Below, piece by piece: positions 1 through 11,949 of a DNA stretch of 64,000 bases. Source of the stretch: Epichloe hybrida (taxonomy: Eukaryota > Ascomycota > Sordariomycetes > Hypocreales > Clavicipitaceae); the NCBI GenBank assembly GCA_019022495.1, contig JAFEKR010000032.1:62001-126000 (forward strand). The letters run 5' to 3'. Position 1 is the first letter of the stretch. Every line of letters begins with the position of its first letter. The notes under the pieces are model-generated. The model ran no database searches. It was not told where the DNA came from and saw only the letters and a program-made list of their open reading frames with translations. The translations under genes were made by a program, and so were the position numbers.

Positions 1-1047
1 GGCATGGTGAAACGTGTGATACGCCAAGAGGTGGCGTGGTGATGATATCCAAAAATGTAACGAAAGTCATGTAAATCAACGAGGCCAGAAGAGATGTTTA
101 CCAAAGAAAACGGGTGTAGACCGTCCCTGTTCACTATCCAAACCAAAGAAGAAAACTAGGCGACAATAGGAAAAGGAAGGGGAGAAAGGGAGACCTTGCA
201 TTAAGCATGGACGCCATTGAGAACAAGGAAAGAAATAGATCAAAAGAATTTTGATAGTATGCCTTTATATTTATGCTTCACTGAGGCACGCAGTTCTCTT
301 TCGGCGCTTAACGATACGTTGACAAAACACGGCCGTCGAGACTCGAGACTCGAGACTCTTGCTGGCTGACAAGTTACAACAAACAGTAGGCAGGCGCCGC
401 GCCTGAAGCTGATCGAGCGGCCAGAGAGCCAAGGATGGTTTGGCGACGAGGATGGGCAAATCAGGATGCAGGGCTGGCGTCTACGGCCGCCCGTTCGGGC
501 CGTGCCTTGATGACTTGACTGCATGGGGTTGTTTCAGAAAGGAGAGAATAAGTTGTACCATGGTACGATGGGGCGCGTTTTCATGTGTCAAGTCTCTTGT
601 TGTACGGTGCAAGAGCGAAGGCGTCTGGTCCTGCTCTACGGAGTATTCCAGAGCAATGAATTGAAGGAAAGCGCCATCCATGCTCATGCAAGATGCAAGG
701 CAAGAGGGAGGAAGAAAAGTGGACCGGAGGCTGACTTGCGCCTGCCCACCGCGAGGAGACGCACGCACAGCCAATCAAAACGCCGTCTTCCCTCCCGCAT
801 CTGCACCCATCTGACCCATCTGACCCTCCCCAGCATCGCGGTACAAAGGCTAACAATCCCCCGCCCAGTGCCAGCCAAGCTCGATAATTTTTGCCCCGAG
901 GCTTGAGGCCTCAATCCGACGTCAACATCGTCAACATCCAACATCGCGTTCCTGTCGCCAACGGCACCGTCATCGCCTACTGCCCCCAACCACCCCCCCC
1001 CCCCCCCCGGCCTGACTCCAGGCGAAGGAGCTGTGGCAGGCGCAGCG
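1..1047. other. upstream spacer and 5' leader of the forkhead gene
   Basis: I see no gene here; the open frames are short and overlap on both strands. The stretch contains one copy of TACGGAGTA (637-645), a motif that recurs in the spacers of this window. A 16-base C run (993-1008) lies about 40 bases before the forkhead start codon. The last 300 bases are C/T-rich, as is usual for fungal promoters and leaders. Confidence 0.5.
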
Positions 1048-4000
1048 ATGACTTCGTCGAGCGAAGGCCACGATGCGGACGCCGCCGCTGTTCCTGTTAC
1101 CACTGCTCCGGCTGCAGCTCCCGACGCAGTAGCGACTGTGCCTGCGCCAGACACCACGATCAGTCATGAACCGAGCTCAAGTGCCGTGGCCACTGCCGCG
1201 ACAGCTCCTGCCACTGCCACTACCGGAGCGGCCACTTCTGCTGCTCCCGCCTCGACAAACACATCTGCGCAGCCCATTACTGAACATGTGCAACCCTCAA
1301 CCCCAAAACGAAACGGCGACGCGACGACCAAATCCCCACACCCACAGGCAAATACCGACCCCGCGGTCGAGACTCCCGTCAGAGCGACGGAAAATATCGT
1401 CTCGGAAGACCAGCCGATGCTAGATGCTGCACCAAGCAATACTATCGACGGTGACACCATCATGTCCGGCCAGGCCAAGATGCAAACTCAACCTCCCCAG
1501 CAGCCACGGCCACAACCTCCTCCCAATATAGCAAGTGTAGCCACAAGCGAGCAGTTTCCGCCATCGACCCCGTTCACCCCTTCGCAAATGGCAAATTTTG
1601 ACCAGCATGCCTACATGATGATGGCTCTCGCATCAATGTCTGGACCACCGAACGCCATGTCTCCGCCGCCCACTGTTACGCCGTCACAAGTTACGCTTCC
1701 GAACATGCTGGATGGGGGATTGAACGGCCTCGCGGCACCGACTGCTCTACGGCAAGGCAACGCGGAAAAGAGTCTGGAGTCTTTTGCTCGGGTAGAGTTC
1801 GCCGACAGTGTATTTCAAATGACAACATACGCTGTCATTATTGGTCGAGATCAGCGAGCATTGGAACAAGCCCGGCGGGATGAGAAACGGGAAGGCGAAC
1901 ACAAGCGTCGCGTCGAAGAAAACGCCAGCAAGGGACTGCCGCCCCCATCGCCAATCTGCCACGATCGCAGCAAGTTTAGCAAATCATATGTCAGTGAGGA
2001 GGGTGGCATGCTGGGCCCAGAATCCGACAGCGAGGAAAGTGGCAGGCCACCAAAGAGGCGAAAGACGAGCACGAATGGTTCATCGCAGCAGGAGAATGAG
2101 GAGACTCAAGAAAACATCATCTCAAATCGTCAATACGTGTCGCATACACCAGGCGCTGCGGCTGTAGACCTTACTTCACTACGGCCATCACCGTGGCACG
2201 TTCCTTTCATTGGTATTCACTCTCCCGGCCCGAACATTGCCAGCAAGACAAAGGCCATATCTAGAGAGCATCTGAAGATTGCCTACAATCAGGAAGAGGG
2301 TGTTTTCGAGGCCACCCCCCTCCACAAGAATGGTTTCTTCTGTGAAGATGTGCATTACAAGAGTGACAAGTTGGTTCTGAAATGTGGCGACCGGCTGCAG
2401 ATCAAGGATGTGGACTTTCGTTTCATCATCAACGGCGTAGAACGCGGTCGAACTGGAGCAGAAGAATATTTGGAAGAAGAAGAAGCCCCCAAGAATCGTC
2501 AATCGCACGGCGGAAAGGAAATGAGCTTTGACTTTGAACAATCGCACGGGAATGGGGAGATTCAAGATACGAGCGACGAATTGTCTGATGTCGAAGTCAG
2601 CCCGCCGGAGCTGTCTGACGACGAAGATGCCGACAATGAAGGTGCGGAAGATGCCGAGGATGGCGAAGAGGGCGAAAATGGGCAGGACGGTGAAGATGCT
2701 GAGTACGGCGCCGCTGATGACGATGATGGCGAGGACGGCGTTGCTGATGACGATGATGTGGACATGGAGGATGACTCGGAACTCAAGAACGAGTCTCCCG
2801 CCGAACCGGGAATGATATTTCCACAAATACCCAAGAAGAGAGGGCCGGGTCGACCGCCCAAGAATGGCATCATGTCGAAACGAGAGCAACGACTACTCAA
2901 GAAGCAGCAACAGGAAATGGCCAAGAAGACACTACCCCAGGCACCCCCTACAGAACCACCGGTTAAGCGCAAAGTAGGCAGGCCCAGAAAACACCCGTTG
3001 CCGGAGGATGGCAATGATCGACCAGAAAAACGCAAGTACAAGCCGCGCAAACCTAGGGAGGATGGAGCCGAGGGGTCCGATGCCGAACGGAGAGCGCGGG
3101 AGAAGAGAGAAAAGAAGGCTCGGCCAAAGTCTCCCCCTCTGGAGCTCAAGATCGAAGACTACACGGAAGAGCAACTGCAGAAGCCCAACAAAAATTACGG
3201 TGTTCTAATCGACGAGACTTTGACGGCGGCCCCTGACGGTCTGACGCTCAAGCAGATTTACAAGAGAATATGCCAAAGGTATCCATGGTTCTACTTCCAC
3301 ACAGAGACGAAGGGCTGGGAGAGTAGTGTGAGACATAATCTCATTGGGAACGAGGCTTTCAAGAAGGACGAGACAACGAACCTTTGGTCCCGCGTTCCAG
3401 GCGTCGAATTGGATGCCGGCAAGAAGCGCAAGCCGTCCTCGCCAGACAGGCACCTCCTCGCAGCGCAGGGATACGGACCCTATTCTTATCTGTACAATGC
3501 AGCTCAGTACCCCCCTGGACAAGCTCCTCCGGGTTATCAGATTCCAGGTTATCCTCCACAGCCCGGTCGTCCAATGCAGCCATATGCTTCAGCACCGGCA
3601 ACGGCAACGGCAACGGCACAGCCTGGGCAGCCTGGACAACCCAATCCACCACCACCACTACCACCACCACCACCGCTGGCACAAATACCCGCCGGATACG
3701 GGCCTCCTCCAGCCCCCGCGAGAGCACAAGTTCCACAACCTGGGGCATACAGCTCACCGTATGCCGGGCTTCCGCCTCCGTCGAGTGTTTCTGTCAAGAC
3801 AGAGCCCGAAGCGATGCAGCCTGTCGCGCAAGCCACGCAGCAACCTCGACCAGCTGCGCCAGCAGCTGTTGCAGTGGGCTCTGCCGCAGTCCCAGGGGCA
3901 GCTGGTCCCCTGCAGACGTCAACGCCGGGAAGCCGGCCGTCAACGACACCACCTGCGACCGCGCCCGCCAGACCAGTCATCGAACCACGGCTGCTGGCAG

Positions 4001-4521
4001 CAGTTGTCGGACTCAAGAATGGTCTCGTGGAGAACCTGAAGAAGGCACAAAGCCCGAAGGCCGAGGCCATTGTCATGTCGGCTTTGAACCGATGTGTTGG
4101 TCTGAAGAAGGACGCCACTGAGAATGATAAGATGGAGACGATTTGTATAAAGGGTATTCGGCAAGTCATTGAGGGGTTCGCCAAAAACAAGAGCCCTACA
4201 CCGGGGGGGTCGGCGTTGATGGAAACACCGCCCATCTTTGAGGCCAAGGTCCTCGCGTCCCTCAATGGATTCAAAGACGTGTCTATCAAGGCACTCAAAG
4301 GTCGACTTGGCGAAGCCCGCGCCGAAGCCGTCACCCTGTCCGCCATCGATCGGGTCTTGGGATTCGCGGACGCAAGTATTGTTGCTCAGGGCTGCCAAGG
4401 AGAGTCGTCGTCGTCGTCGTCGTCGTCGTCTACCAGCAACTTTGAGGGCTTGGAGCAGCATCTGATCAAGTCTATTCGACAACTCCTCATGGGTATGAAC
4501 CAGAAACTTCGAGATGTCTAA
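1048..4521 (+). CDS. FHL1: forkhead/FHA transcription factor, Fhl1-like
   Basis: A single-exon protein of 1157 aa. An in-frame GTG lies 15 bases upstream but is not a fungal start, so I take the ATG at 1048. In order: a low-complexity Ala/Thr/Pro N-terminus; an FHA domain at about residues 245-470, split by a roughly 110-aa charged insert (FARVEFADSVF...YAVIIGRD, then ISREHLKI...LHKNGFF); an acidic Asp/Glu tract at about 505-580; two AT-hook-like GRPPK/GRPRK motifs at about 595-655; a forkhead domain at about 714-800 (GLTLKQIYKRI, GWESSVRHNL); a Pro/Gln-rich tail; and a Ser run from (TCG)n near the end. FHA plus forkhead with a split FHA is the Fhl1 arrangement. In yeasts Fhl1 acts with Ifh1 on ribosomal protein promoters; that role here is inferred. 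Fkh1/2 is less likely because it lacks the long acidic and AT-hook centre. Confidence 0.88.
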   Translation: MTSSSEGHDADAAAVPVTTAPAAAPDAVATVPAPDTTISHEPSSSAVATAATAPATATTGAATSAAPASTNTSAQPITEHVQPSTPKRNGDATTKSPHPQANTDPAVETPVRATENIVSEDQPMLDAAPSNTIDGDTIMSGQAKMQTQPPQQPRPQPPPNIASVATSEQFPPSTPFTPSQMANFDQHAYMMMALASMSGPPNAMSPPPTVTPSQVTLPNMLDGGLNGLAAPTALRQGNAEKSLESFARVEFADSVFQMTTYAVIIGRDQRALEQARRDEKREGEHKRRVEENASKGLPPPSPICHDRSKFSKSYVSEEGGMLGPESDSEESGRPPKRRKTSTNGSSQQENEETQENIISNRQYVSHTPGAAAVDLTSLRPSPWHVPFIGIHSPGPNIASKTKAISREHLKIAYNQEEGVFEATPLHKNGFFCEDVHYKSDKLVLKCGDRLQIKDVDFRFIINGVERGRTGAEEYLEEEEAPKNRQSHGGKEMSFDFEQSHGNGEIQDTSDELSDVEVSPPELSDDEDADNEGAEDAEDGEEGENGQDGEDAEYGAADDDDGEDGVADDDDVDMEDDSELKNESPAEPGMIFPQIPKKRGPGRPPKNGIMSKREQRLLKKQQQEMAKKTLPQAPPTEPPVKRKVGRPRKHPLPEDGNDRPEKRKYKPRKPREDGAEGSDAERRAREKREKKARPKSPPLELKIEDYTEEQLQKPNKNYGVLIDETLTAAPDGLTLKQIYKRICQRYPWFYFHTETKGWESSVRHNLIGNEAFKKDETTNLWSRVPGVELDAGKKRKPSSPDRHLLAAQGYGPYSYLYNAAQYPPGQAPPGYQIPGYPPQPGRPMQPYASAPATATATAQPGQPGQPNPPPPLPPPPPLAQIPAGYGPPPAPARAQVPQPGAYSSPYAGLPPPSSVSVKTEPEAMQPVAQATQQPRPAAPAAVAVGSAAVPGAAGPLQTSTPGSRPSTTPPATAPARPVIEPRLLAAVVGLKNGLVENLKKAQSPKAEAIVMSALNRCVGLKKDATENDKMETICIKGIRQVIEGFAKNKSPTPGGSALMETPPIFEAKVLASLNGFKDVSIKALKGRLGEARAEAVTLSAIDRVLGFADASIVAQGCQGESSSSSSSSSTSNFEGLEQHLIKSIRQLLMGMNQKLRDV

Positions 4522-5751
4522 CATGATACATGATGCCCCCTTCTTACTCGAGAGATGGACCATGCTACGTCATGACTGGGCAGACACGGGGGGGGGGGAA
4601 GGGGGAGGGGGAGGGGGAGGTTGAAACTGTAATGTTGCTGGACGAAATGATTTACGTACGGCGCAAAGGGAAAATTCTATGAATACCCTATGTACTACGG
4701 CTACGAGTAATGAATTGACCGAATGCCAAAATCTTTACGTTGCAACTCCCTCCCCTCCCTTTCTTTGGGGTGTTTTTTTTTTTTTTTTCCCATCTCTCAC
4801 TATGATAGATAACAAGGTGGGGCGGAGGCAGATTGTATCCTTTTTTTCCGGTGGCGGGCTGCAGCCGTCCAGTCCAAACTTGTTTGTTAATGGGCAGAAG
4901 GAGCCTCGTCGTCTGTGGCCCGTATGGATTCTGGCGTAGGCGCGTAGTGATCACTTTGGAATGATGGCTTCATATCGATTAGCTTTGCGCAAAATACACC
5001 ACGTTACCACTTATGCGGGCTGTGATGCGCCGTGAAACTTGAGGGAAATGGCGGGCAGGGCACGGGAGGCATTCACTGCGGGCATGTGGGCATGTGGGCA
5101 TGTGGGATGGCATTCTGGCGAAACAACATTTCTTCTGGTGAAAAGGATGTGGTGGGATGGGAGTCGTCGGCACATCGACAAGGAACCAGTGACAGCAGTC
5201 GTGCACGCACGCACGCACGAATCGAGAATGAAATCAGTCCGGACGAGCAAAAGCAATATATATCGGCTCTAAAGCCTCCTCTTGGACGCCAATCCGTCCG
5301 TTCCACCCCATTCCATCCCATTCAGTCCCCTCATGGAAGAAAAATAGCGTGATTCGCGTGTCCAGTATCCGTGTCCGTTCCGTTACGCTCATTGCAATAG
5401 ATAAGCATGACATGTTCAAAGGGAAGGAGATCAGGGCCGACTGGTCAGGTAAGCTGGAGAAAATACAAAAAGGGGAATGGATGGTACATGTCTAGTAAGT
5501 TTGAATTGGTGGTGACTTTTTTGGGGGGGTGAAACAGGGAAGAAGGAAAAAAAGGTTCAAGACAAGGCCGTCTCGTCATAGCTCGCGTGTAAAATATTTT
5601 GGCCCGTAGTTGTTTCTTTCTTTTCTTTTCTTTTTTTTCTTGGTAGTGAATACTGTGGCTGTTGTATTTGTAGATTTAGATGGAAAGTCAATGTGTATTA
5701 TATTAGGTGAGAATGGCGAGTTTATATGGTCCTCTTGCGATAAAGAGCAGC
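4522..5751. other. spacer between convergent genes, homopolymer-rich
   Basis: This is the shared 3' region of the forkhead gene (+) and the Boi-like gene (-). I see no coding region. It contains a G tract at 4588-4620 (11 G, then three blocks of 5 G), a T run at about 4769-4787, short CATGTGGG tandem repeats near 5082-5105, and a CGCACGCA tandem at about 5203-5220. Terminators cannot be placed precisely by eye. Confidence 0.5.
4588..4620 (+). repeat. G-tract array, possible G-quadruplex
   Basis: The plus strand has G11, then A-separated runs of five G. This satisfies the four-tract pattern for a G-quadruplex 67 bases after the forkhead stop codon, inside its probable 3' UTR. That it folds is inference. 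Confidence 0.5.
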
Positions 5752-8700
5752 CTATGCGCTTGATTCTTCAGGGACCATCGGTGCAGATGCAGATGCGGTT
5801 GCGGACTCATATTGCTCGGGGAGAAAGTTGCCGTCGGGATGGACTCCGTTCAATTTGCCCATGCCCGACACACCGCTGTCAGATTCGCCGAGGATACCGA
5901 GACCGTTGACGGGTTTGGTGCCCCCCACCTGCTGATCGTCTTCTGCGGCTTCCTCCAGGTTCATGAGGGCGGGCGGGCGGTGACGCATCTGCTTGGCTTT
6001 GCCGAGCGAGATTGTCTTTTGTTGGTACGTCGTGGTGATGGGTTGGGTGTCGTCTCGGTCAATAGTGGCCTTCATCAATGCCGCCATCCACAGGCGACCG
6101 GCTTCGAGGTTGGGCACCGCAAAGTAATGCACCATTGGCTTGGTGAAGTTGACGGCTCTCGAGAGACCGGCCCGCGGAGGCATAAGCTTGAAGATGAACA
6201 CCGATTCGTTACTCTTTTCCGCTGGGTTGGGTTCGTTGCCCATGAGGGGAAGGCTGGGACCGCCGCCAGCTGCCCCGGTGAGTGTGGCATGGAGGCCTGT
6301 CAGCCTCTCATTACCTGCAGGCAAAACGCGGTGAAAGGAGATATCAATCAGACCCTTCTCTTGGTCATCCTCTTCTGAGTAATAATAGGCTAGGCGGCGG
6401 CCCTTGAGAACGAACAACCGTGGTTTCCACGTCGTCATGAGATTGGAGCTCTTCTTCTTCATCCATCCGTAGTAGTCGGCACCCTTCTTGGCCTCCAGGG
6501 GTCCAATCTTCAGGAGGCCTCGGGTATAGGCGCTGGTGTCCTTTTTGCCCTTCCTCTTGCTGCTCTTGCTCGAAGGTGTTGCATTGAAGCTCTTGCCGGT
6601 ACCTGGCGAGTCGATATCGAGGCTCGGCTCTCCGGAGGCTGTACTCGAAGTTGCTCGTCCGGGTGAGTCCAACGCTCCATCGGGAGACGTGATTTCCTTG
6701 GACCGATTACTCGTGAGTTTATCGGAAATGGCTCGCATGCCGGGCCGACCCTTGCTCATGGGCTTGTTGACCACGGCAGCGAGCCAGTCGGGGGCAAAGC
6801 CCTGCTTCCCCCCGTTGGTGTGTACAGGCGAAGGTGGGGACCTGGTAGGATTCAGACCGGTGTCGATTCTCGTGACAATTGGTGCTGGACTGTCCTTGGC
6901 CGGGGGGGCAGGGCGAACTGATTCGGCCGTGTTCGTCGATATCGTCCTCCTATGCGGTGTCAACTGAACGCCAAAATACTTCTGCGCAGCGGGCGACAGG
7001 GTTGGGTCACGGAAAGAGTCGACACTGCCGAATCGTGAATGTCGCGATAGAGCTGTGGCGCTTCGGACTCGCTGCTCGTCAGCATAGCTTGACTGTCTAG
7101 AATGTCCAGCGCCATCCCGTTTGCGCAACACGTTGCGCCGTCTTCCGTCTGTTTCAGTGCCAGAAAAGTAACCTCTGTCCAAATCGACTGCCGAATCTTG
7201 CAAATCGGGGTCTGAGCCAGTCATGAGGTCTTGCAACCCAGCAGAAGAGAGCGGGCGAGTGGGAGTTGGCTGCCCGAACGCGTTCCCAAGGGTCCAGTTG
7301 CGGTCAAATGAAGCCTGCTTCCTGTGGGACATGCCTGTGTCCAACGTAATTCCGTTGGGTGAAGGAGCTGAGGGGATTGTTCCTGGTATGACGCCCGTGA
7401 TGATGGGCGGAGCGGGGGCACGATAATCGATGGAAGAGTGTCGGCGTGAGTGGTGAAGCTCTCGAACAGATGCGGCGGATGGGCGTTTAATGTGGTTCGA
7501 CACAGAAGGGCTATCGTGGCTGCTAGTCGGTGAGAGTGGTGACTTCAACGCAGTGGGACTGACTCTGGATGTTGGGCCTGATGAAGCGCGATGGGATGAG
7601 AGGCGATTGGAAAGGGAAGTCATTGTGGTGGTGTTTGTTCGATTTCTCGTCCCTTTGATGTCTTCCGATCCTGCATCACTACCCCACGTTTGTGTCGTAC
7701 GCCTCGTTGACGGCGCTGGAAGATTGACCTCGTCTTGAAGGGCCTTGATCTTGTGCCACGTTTTAAGTCGTCTGCCAACAGAGCCCAAATCAAATGCCTT
7801 GATGAATAAGGAGCTCTGGTCCATCCCCAGAAGCACTTCGCCACTAATCTCTTGATCTCTAAACACTTCGCAGTGTTGCTTCTCCACTCCAGCAGTAAGG
7901 AGATATTCGGCGACCTGGTCGGCATTCCATGACTCGACCTCGGGACGGGTGTGTTCCCTATCCTCCTCTTCATCTGTTTCTTCGCCTTGAATGTAGGACA
8001 TTCTCTGATCAAGTGGCATACTGTATTCACTCCCTGAGTCATTGGCTCCCGATGGTATCCGAAGTCCCCCATTGCCTGGCGATCCTCTCAAGTGTGTAAT
8101 ATGTTCGTTAATCACATTCAAAGTATCGTTGAGAACTTGGCTATCGTGGGCCTGGCTCGGCGTGCGTTTGGGCTCTGGTACAAGAGAAGTAGTCGGTGTG
8201 GTACTCGGAACAGTAGAAGTATCAGGTTTCACAGGCTGTTTAGGTGACGATGTTGAGGAGTCCTCTACCTCAGGAGACACTGAAATGGATGAGTGCTCGG
8301 GGACTGACGGCGCAGTTGTGGGTGCATTAGCAACGCCCTTGGCTTTGTCAATGTTCTTGGCCTCTGGAAGGAGTTCGAAGGGAGTGTAGGCCGGAGGGTT
8401 CATTGGCAACAGGCGCGTGTAAACTTGAAATTGTATTTAGCTTACGGTTCGAGGTTACATGCAACTCGAAACGCAGGGGTAGAGCGTTGACGTACCTTCG
8501 GGAAAAAGGCCGGTATTGTCGTTGACGAGATGGCGCCCCAAGAACCACCCATCGCCAAATTCATCATCTCGTTCAATTAGTTCGACTCGATCTCCCTGGG
8601 AGAGGCTCAGTTCATCGGAGCTTCGTGCTAGAAAGTCGTCTGCGGAAGAGCCACATTGTTAGCGAAACATTGCCCAGGCCAACGACAAGGGCGGCGAGAT

Positions 8701-8830
8701 TGTATGAGCGCATCCTAGCAGAAGGGGGCGGTGAGATGGAAATCCATCGTGGGAGCGACATACGAATCACTATCAAGGTATCGCCCACCTCAGGACGAGG
8801 TGGCGGCTCGCAGGCTGCCCTCGTAGCCAT
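5752..8830 (-). CDS. BOI2: SH3-SAM-PH polarized-growth protein, Boi1/Boi2-like
   Basis: Three exons: 8830-8764, 8639-8496 and 8423-5752, joining in frame to 960 aa. The two small introns (GTATGT..CGCAG and GTACGT..CAAG, the second with a CTAAAT branch) both cut the SH3 domain, which reads VIHDFLARSSDELSLSQGD, then DGWFLGRHLVNDNTGLFPE (about residues 20-75). A SAM domain follows at about 233-300 (SWNADQVAEYLL...LKTWHKIKAL), then a long Ser/Pro-rich, probably phosphorylated linker, and a PH domain at about 718-855 (YYGWMKKKSSN..WKPRLFVLKGRRLAYY). SH3-SAM-PH in this order is the Boi1/2 signature. Those proteins link Cdc42 polarity, Bem1 and exocyst function at growth sites, so a role at the hyphal tip is inferred. 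The start codon is the only ATG that gives an intact SH3 domain. Confidence 0.9.
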
Positions 8831-9581
8831 GGTATTCTGGCGCCGCCGGGGGACCGCCGTTCGTTATCGAAGCTGCGTGTGTATGCGGAAAAAGGACGAC
8901 GGGATTGCAGTTGTTATTGGCGTGATGGAAGCCTCGGGTCGGGGGCAGATGAGACACGGATCAACGACGTGGGGGGTTGCAGCTCCTTTTTTTTTTTTTT
9001 TTTTTTTGGTTCCTCTCAATCAATGCAGGACAGAGGCAGGCTCGGGCGCAAAAGTGACGGCCTGCGCCATCAGCTCTACGTCGGTCGGGTCGGTCGGGTC
9101 GGTCGGGTAGGTCGTGAGGAAGTTGAAGTAGGTGGAAGGCCGTGAACTAGTGCGGGTTGGACTGCACGGAGTTGTTGACTTCTTCGGCTGCGTGCACGAG
9201 GGAAGAGAGGGAAGGGGGGCTGGCGAGATGGCGAGAGAAGGTTGTGCTGCGAATGTCTTGTCTTGTTGGCTTGATGCGGCGTGCCGTCCAGCGTGCCGAG
9301 TCGTGCGCCGATGGACGATGGGGCGTGGCACGATTAAAACTGGTTGACTGGTTGGCCACGAGTGCTGGTTGGAAGCTTCAACAACAAGGCCAGCTGGGGC
9401 CGTCATTGCCAGCGCCAGGTGGGTTTAGTTTGGGCGGCAAAAGTCCAAAAGTCTGCTGTGGCGCAGTGGCGTAGTGGCGCCGCGCAAATTCATCAGGCTA
9501 ATACCATCCCATCGCCATCGCCGCTTCTGGATCTTATGTAGGGACCCTGCCGCAGAATGGCTGCAATGACCCCTGAGCTCG
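8831..9581. other. upstream region of the Boi-like gene, up to the AT-rich island
   Basis: This is the presumed promoter and leader of the minus-strand Boi-like gene. It contains a run of about 22 T (about 8985-9007), tandem GGTCGGGTC units at about 9081-9110, and GGCGCAGTGGCGTAGTGGCGC near 9460-9480. I found no convincing ORF or tRNA. Base composition drops sharply to AT-rich at about 9582. Confidence 0.45.
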
Positions 9582-9700
9582 TACCAAAATGATAGTGGTA
9601 ATGATGATGGTTAATCGGTATCTACTCTAGCTACGGTTTCCCCATAATTACTACCACTCTGATTTACCTTTTATTATATAAGCCATTTCCCTACTTAATA
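9582..9700 (-). repeat. terminal direct repeat, left copy (3' LTR on the minus strand)
   Basis: These 119 bases align without gaps to 20023-20141. The roughly dozen differences I count are all C/T or G/A transitions, as RIP would leave. The left copy starts at TACCAAAATGATAGTGG and ends at CTACTTAATA. The abrupt change from GC-rich host sequence at 9581 marks the element boundary. Confidence 0.8.
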
Positions 9701-10399
9701 GGCTAGGGGGGTATTCTATTAGTGTTAACCCTAACACCCTAATTCTTCTATTATAATACTTTATCCTTCTCTAAATTAATATAATCCTTAGTTCCCTAAT
9801 TAGCTAGGTCCTATGTGTTTAGTCTAGATAGTTAAAGTTTCTCTAATTATAGGATATATAGTTTTAGGTTATCTAGGTGGATTTTTCTTACTATCCTGCC
9901 TTCTAATAGTTTAATCTTATATATTACTAAAGATACCTTCTAGATAACCCTTAATAGTTTCCCCTAGGTCTTATAGAACTTTCCTTTTAACTTATTCTCT
10001 TTATTTATCTTCTTCTATATAAGATTTCTTACCTTAAAACTTTATCTAGGTTTTATAGTATTATCCTAATTATTCACTTTATATGTCTAAACTAACTCTC
10101 TCTATTTCTCTTATAAGTCTAGGTTCTATAGATTTATTTCTTATAGTAGTTCTAAGTTATTTATTTCTAGATTCTCTAATTCTAAAGTCTTAAGTTCTTT
10201 TACTTCTATATGTTTTGTAAATAGTTTGAATTTAATTATTAATATTACTAGGCTTATCCTAATACTTAATATATACTAATTATTAATAATTACTATAATG
10301 CTTAGGATTACTTAATTCTAGGCGTCTAGAGAAATTCTATTTCTCTCTATAGCCTATTTTATTAGTTATCCTTTAATAAGTCTTACATTCTATTTAGCT

Positions 10400-10950
10400 A
10401 ATCCTATTAAAGATAGGTATAAAACTAGTCTATATATTACTATAGTTCTATATTTCTCTAAGGCTACTTAAAATATTAGGTTCTTAAAGTATAAGCTATT
10501 ATTATAATAGATTCTTCTTAGCTATCTAAATATTAGGCTCTAACTCTTATCCTAAGCTTATATAATAGAATCTCCTATAGCCTCTTTATAGGATTATCCT
10601 AATGTAAATCTTATTATATAGTCTATAGTAACTAACATATATATATCTCTATTCTTTACTTTTAGCATTATTAGACCTAAATAGTCTATTATAACTAATC
10701 CCTATAGTTCTAACACTATAATAGTCTTAGGATTTATCTAAGGAACTTATATCCTAGTTTATTAATATACTAGGTATAAGTAATAGTATAATTCTATATC
10801 TTTACTTTAGTCTAGCTAAAAATACTTTCCTTAGAGTTTATATATTATAATTATAGTCCTAAAATATCCTCCTATATTATAAGCTTCCTATAACTTCTTA
10901 GGCACTCTAGTAAATAGTATATATTTTACTAATAACTTATTAGACTTTAA
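10400..10950 (-). pseudogene. integrase relic of the Gypsy-type element
   Basis: Minus-strand translation around 10735-10600 gives PKTIIVLEL, a stop, GLVIIDYLGLIM, then IYMLVTIDYIIRF. This matches the integrase core pattern (first catalytic Asp in the IDYLGPI-like segment, followed by the DYMSRF-like segment). Stops and Pro-to-Leu changes are those expected from C-to-T mutation. Limits are approximate. Confidence 0.7.
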
Positions 10951-11949
10951 ATAATATAGAGTCTAATTAAAAATTTAATACTTTAAGGATTAACACTAAA
11001 TAAGTTTATATTATTTATTTAGGATAGTTTAGTATCTAAAAACTATAGCTAATAGGATTTCTCTATACTATATTAATTTAAACTATTTAAGAAGTCCTTA
11101 GTATAACTTCTCTATTATATCTTTATCTAAACTCCTACCCTCTAGTAAAATTAAAGTTATATTTATTAAGACTAAGATTAGTTAGTCTCCTATAGCTAGC
11201 GTAACGTTAACTCCTATTCTTCTATTCACTAAGATTAGATCTAATCTTAGATAGTCTAGTATCTAGGATATTTTATCTGTAATCTTTATAATCTTTATAG
11301 TATTTAGGTAATAAATATATTTTATATTTAATTCTTAGAGTATGTTTACCTAGTAAGCTACCTTTCTATAGACTTTAGATATATTTACTATTAAATTAAT
11401 AATACCCTTATAATCCGTATAGACTTTTAATAGGTATAGTAAATAGTTAAGTAACTATCTTATTTCTTTTAGTCCTACTATAATTATAAGTATCTCTTTT
11501 TCTAGCATAAAGTATTATTTCTTAGTATCTCCTAGCTAATATAATATCTATATAATAATTCATACTTTTAGAAAGTTTATGTCCGTAACACTAGTTCCTA
11601 GTTCTATGTCTTCTATCTAAAATAACACTTCTCCTATTCTAGTATCTAATGTGTCTGTAGCTATATAAAACTATAATCCTAGTCTAGCACTAAATATAGT
11701 ATTCTCTTAGATACTTTTATATATTTTCTATATTACTTATTAAGCTTCTAGTATTTACTTAGGTTTTTCTTTTAATACCTTTTCTCTTTAGATAGAGGGT
11801 TTTCCTATCTTTATTATTTTTAGTTTTTTATAAAAGAAAGCTTTCTTAATAGTAACCACTAAGTTAGATTTTCCTAGTATAAATTTTTATAGGAATAAAG
11901 TTAAGTAAATAAGTATAAGTACTTTATCCTAGGATTAGGGTAGTTAGTC

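Noticed and set aside
2188..2889. Antisense open frame (about 230 codons) over the forkhead gene, and similar ones at 3549-4563
   Set aside because: They mirror the acidic and Pro-rich repeats of the sense protein; no ATG context, splice signals or domain support them.
9455..9490. Possible tRNA-like TGGCGCAGTGGCGTAGTGG segment
   Set aside because: There is no matching B box (GGTTCGA) or acceptor stem at the right distance.
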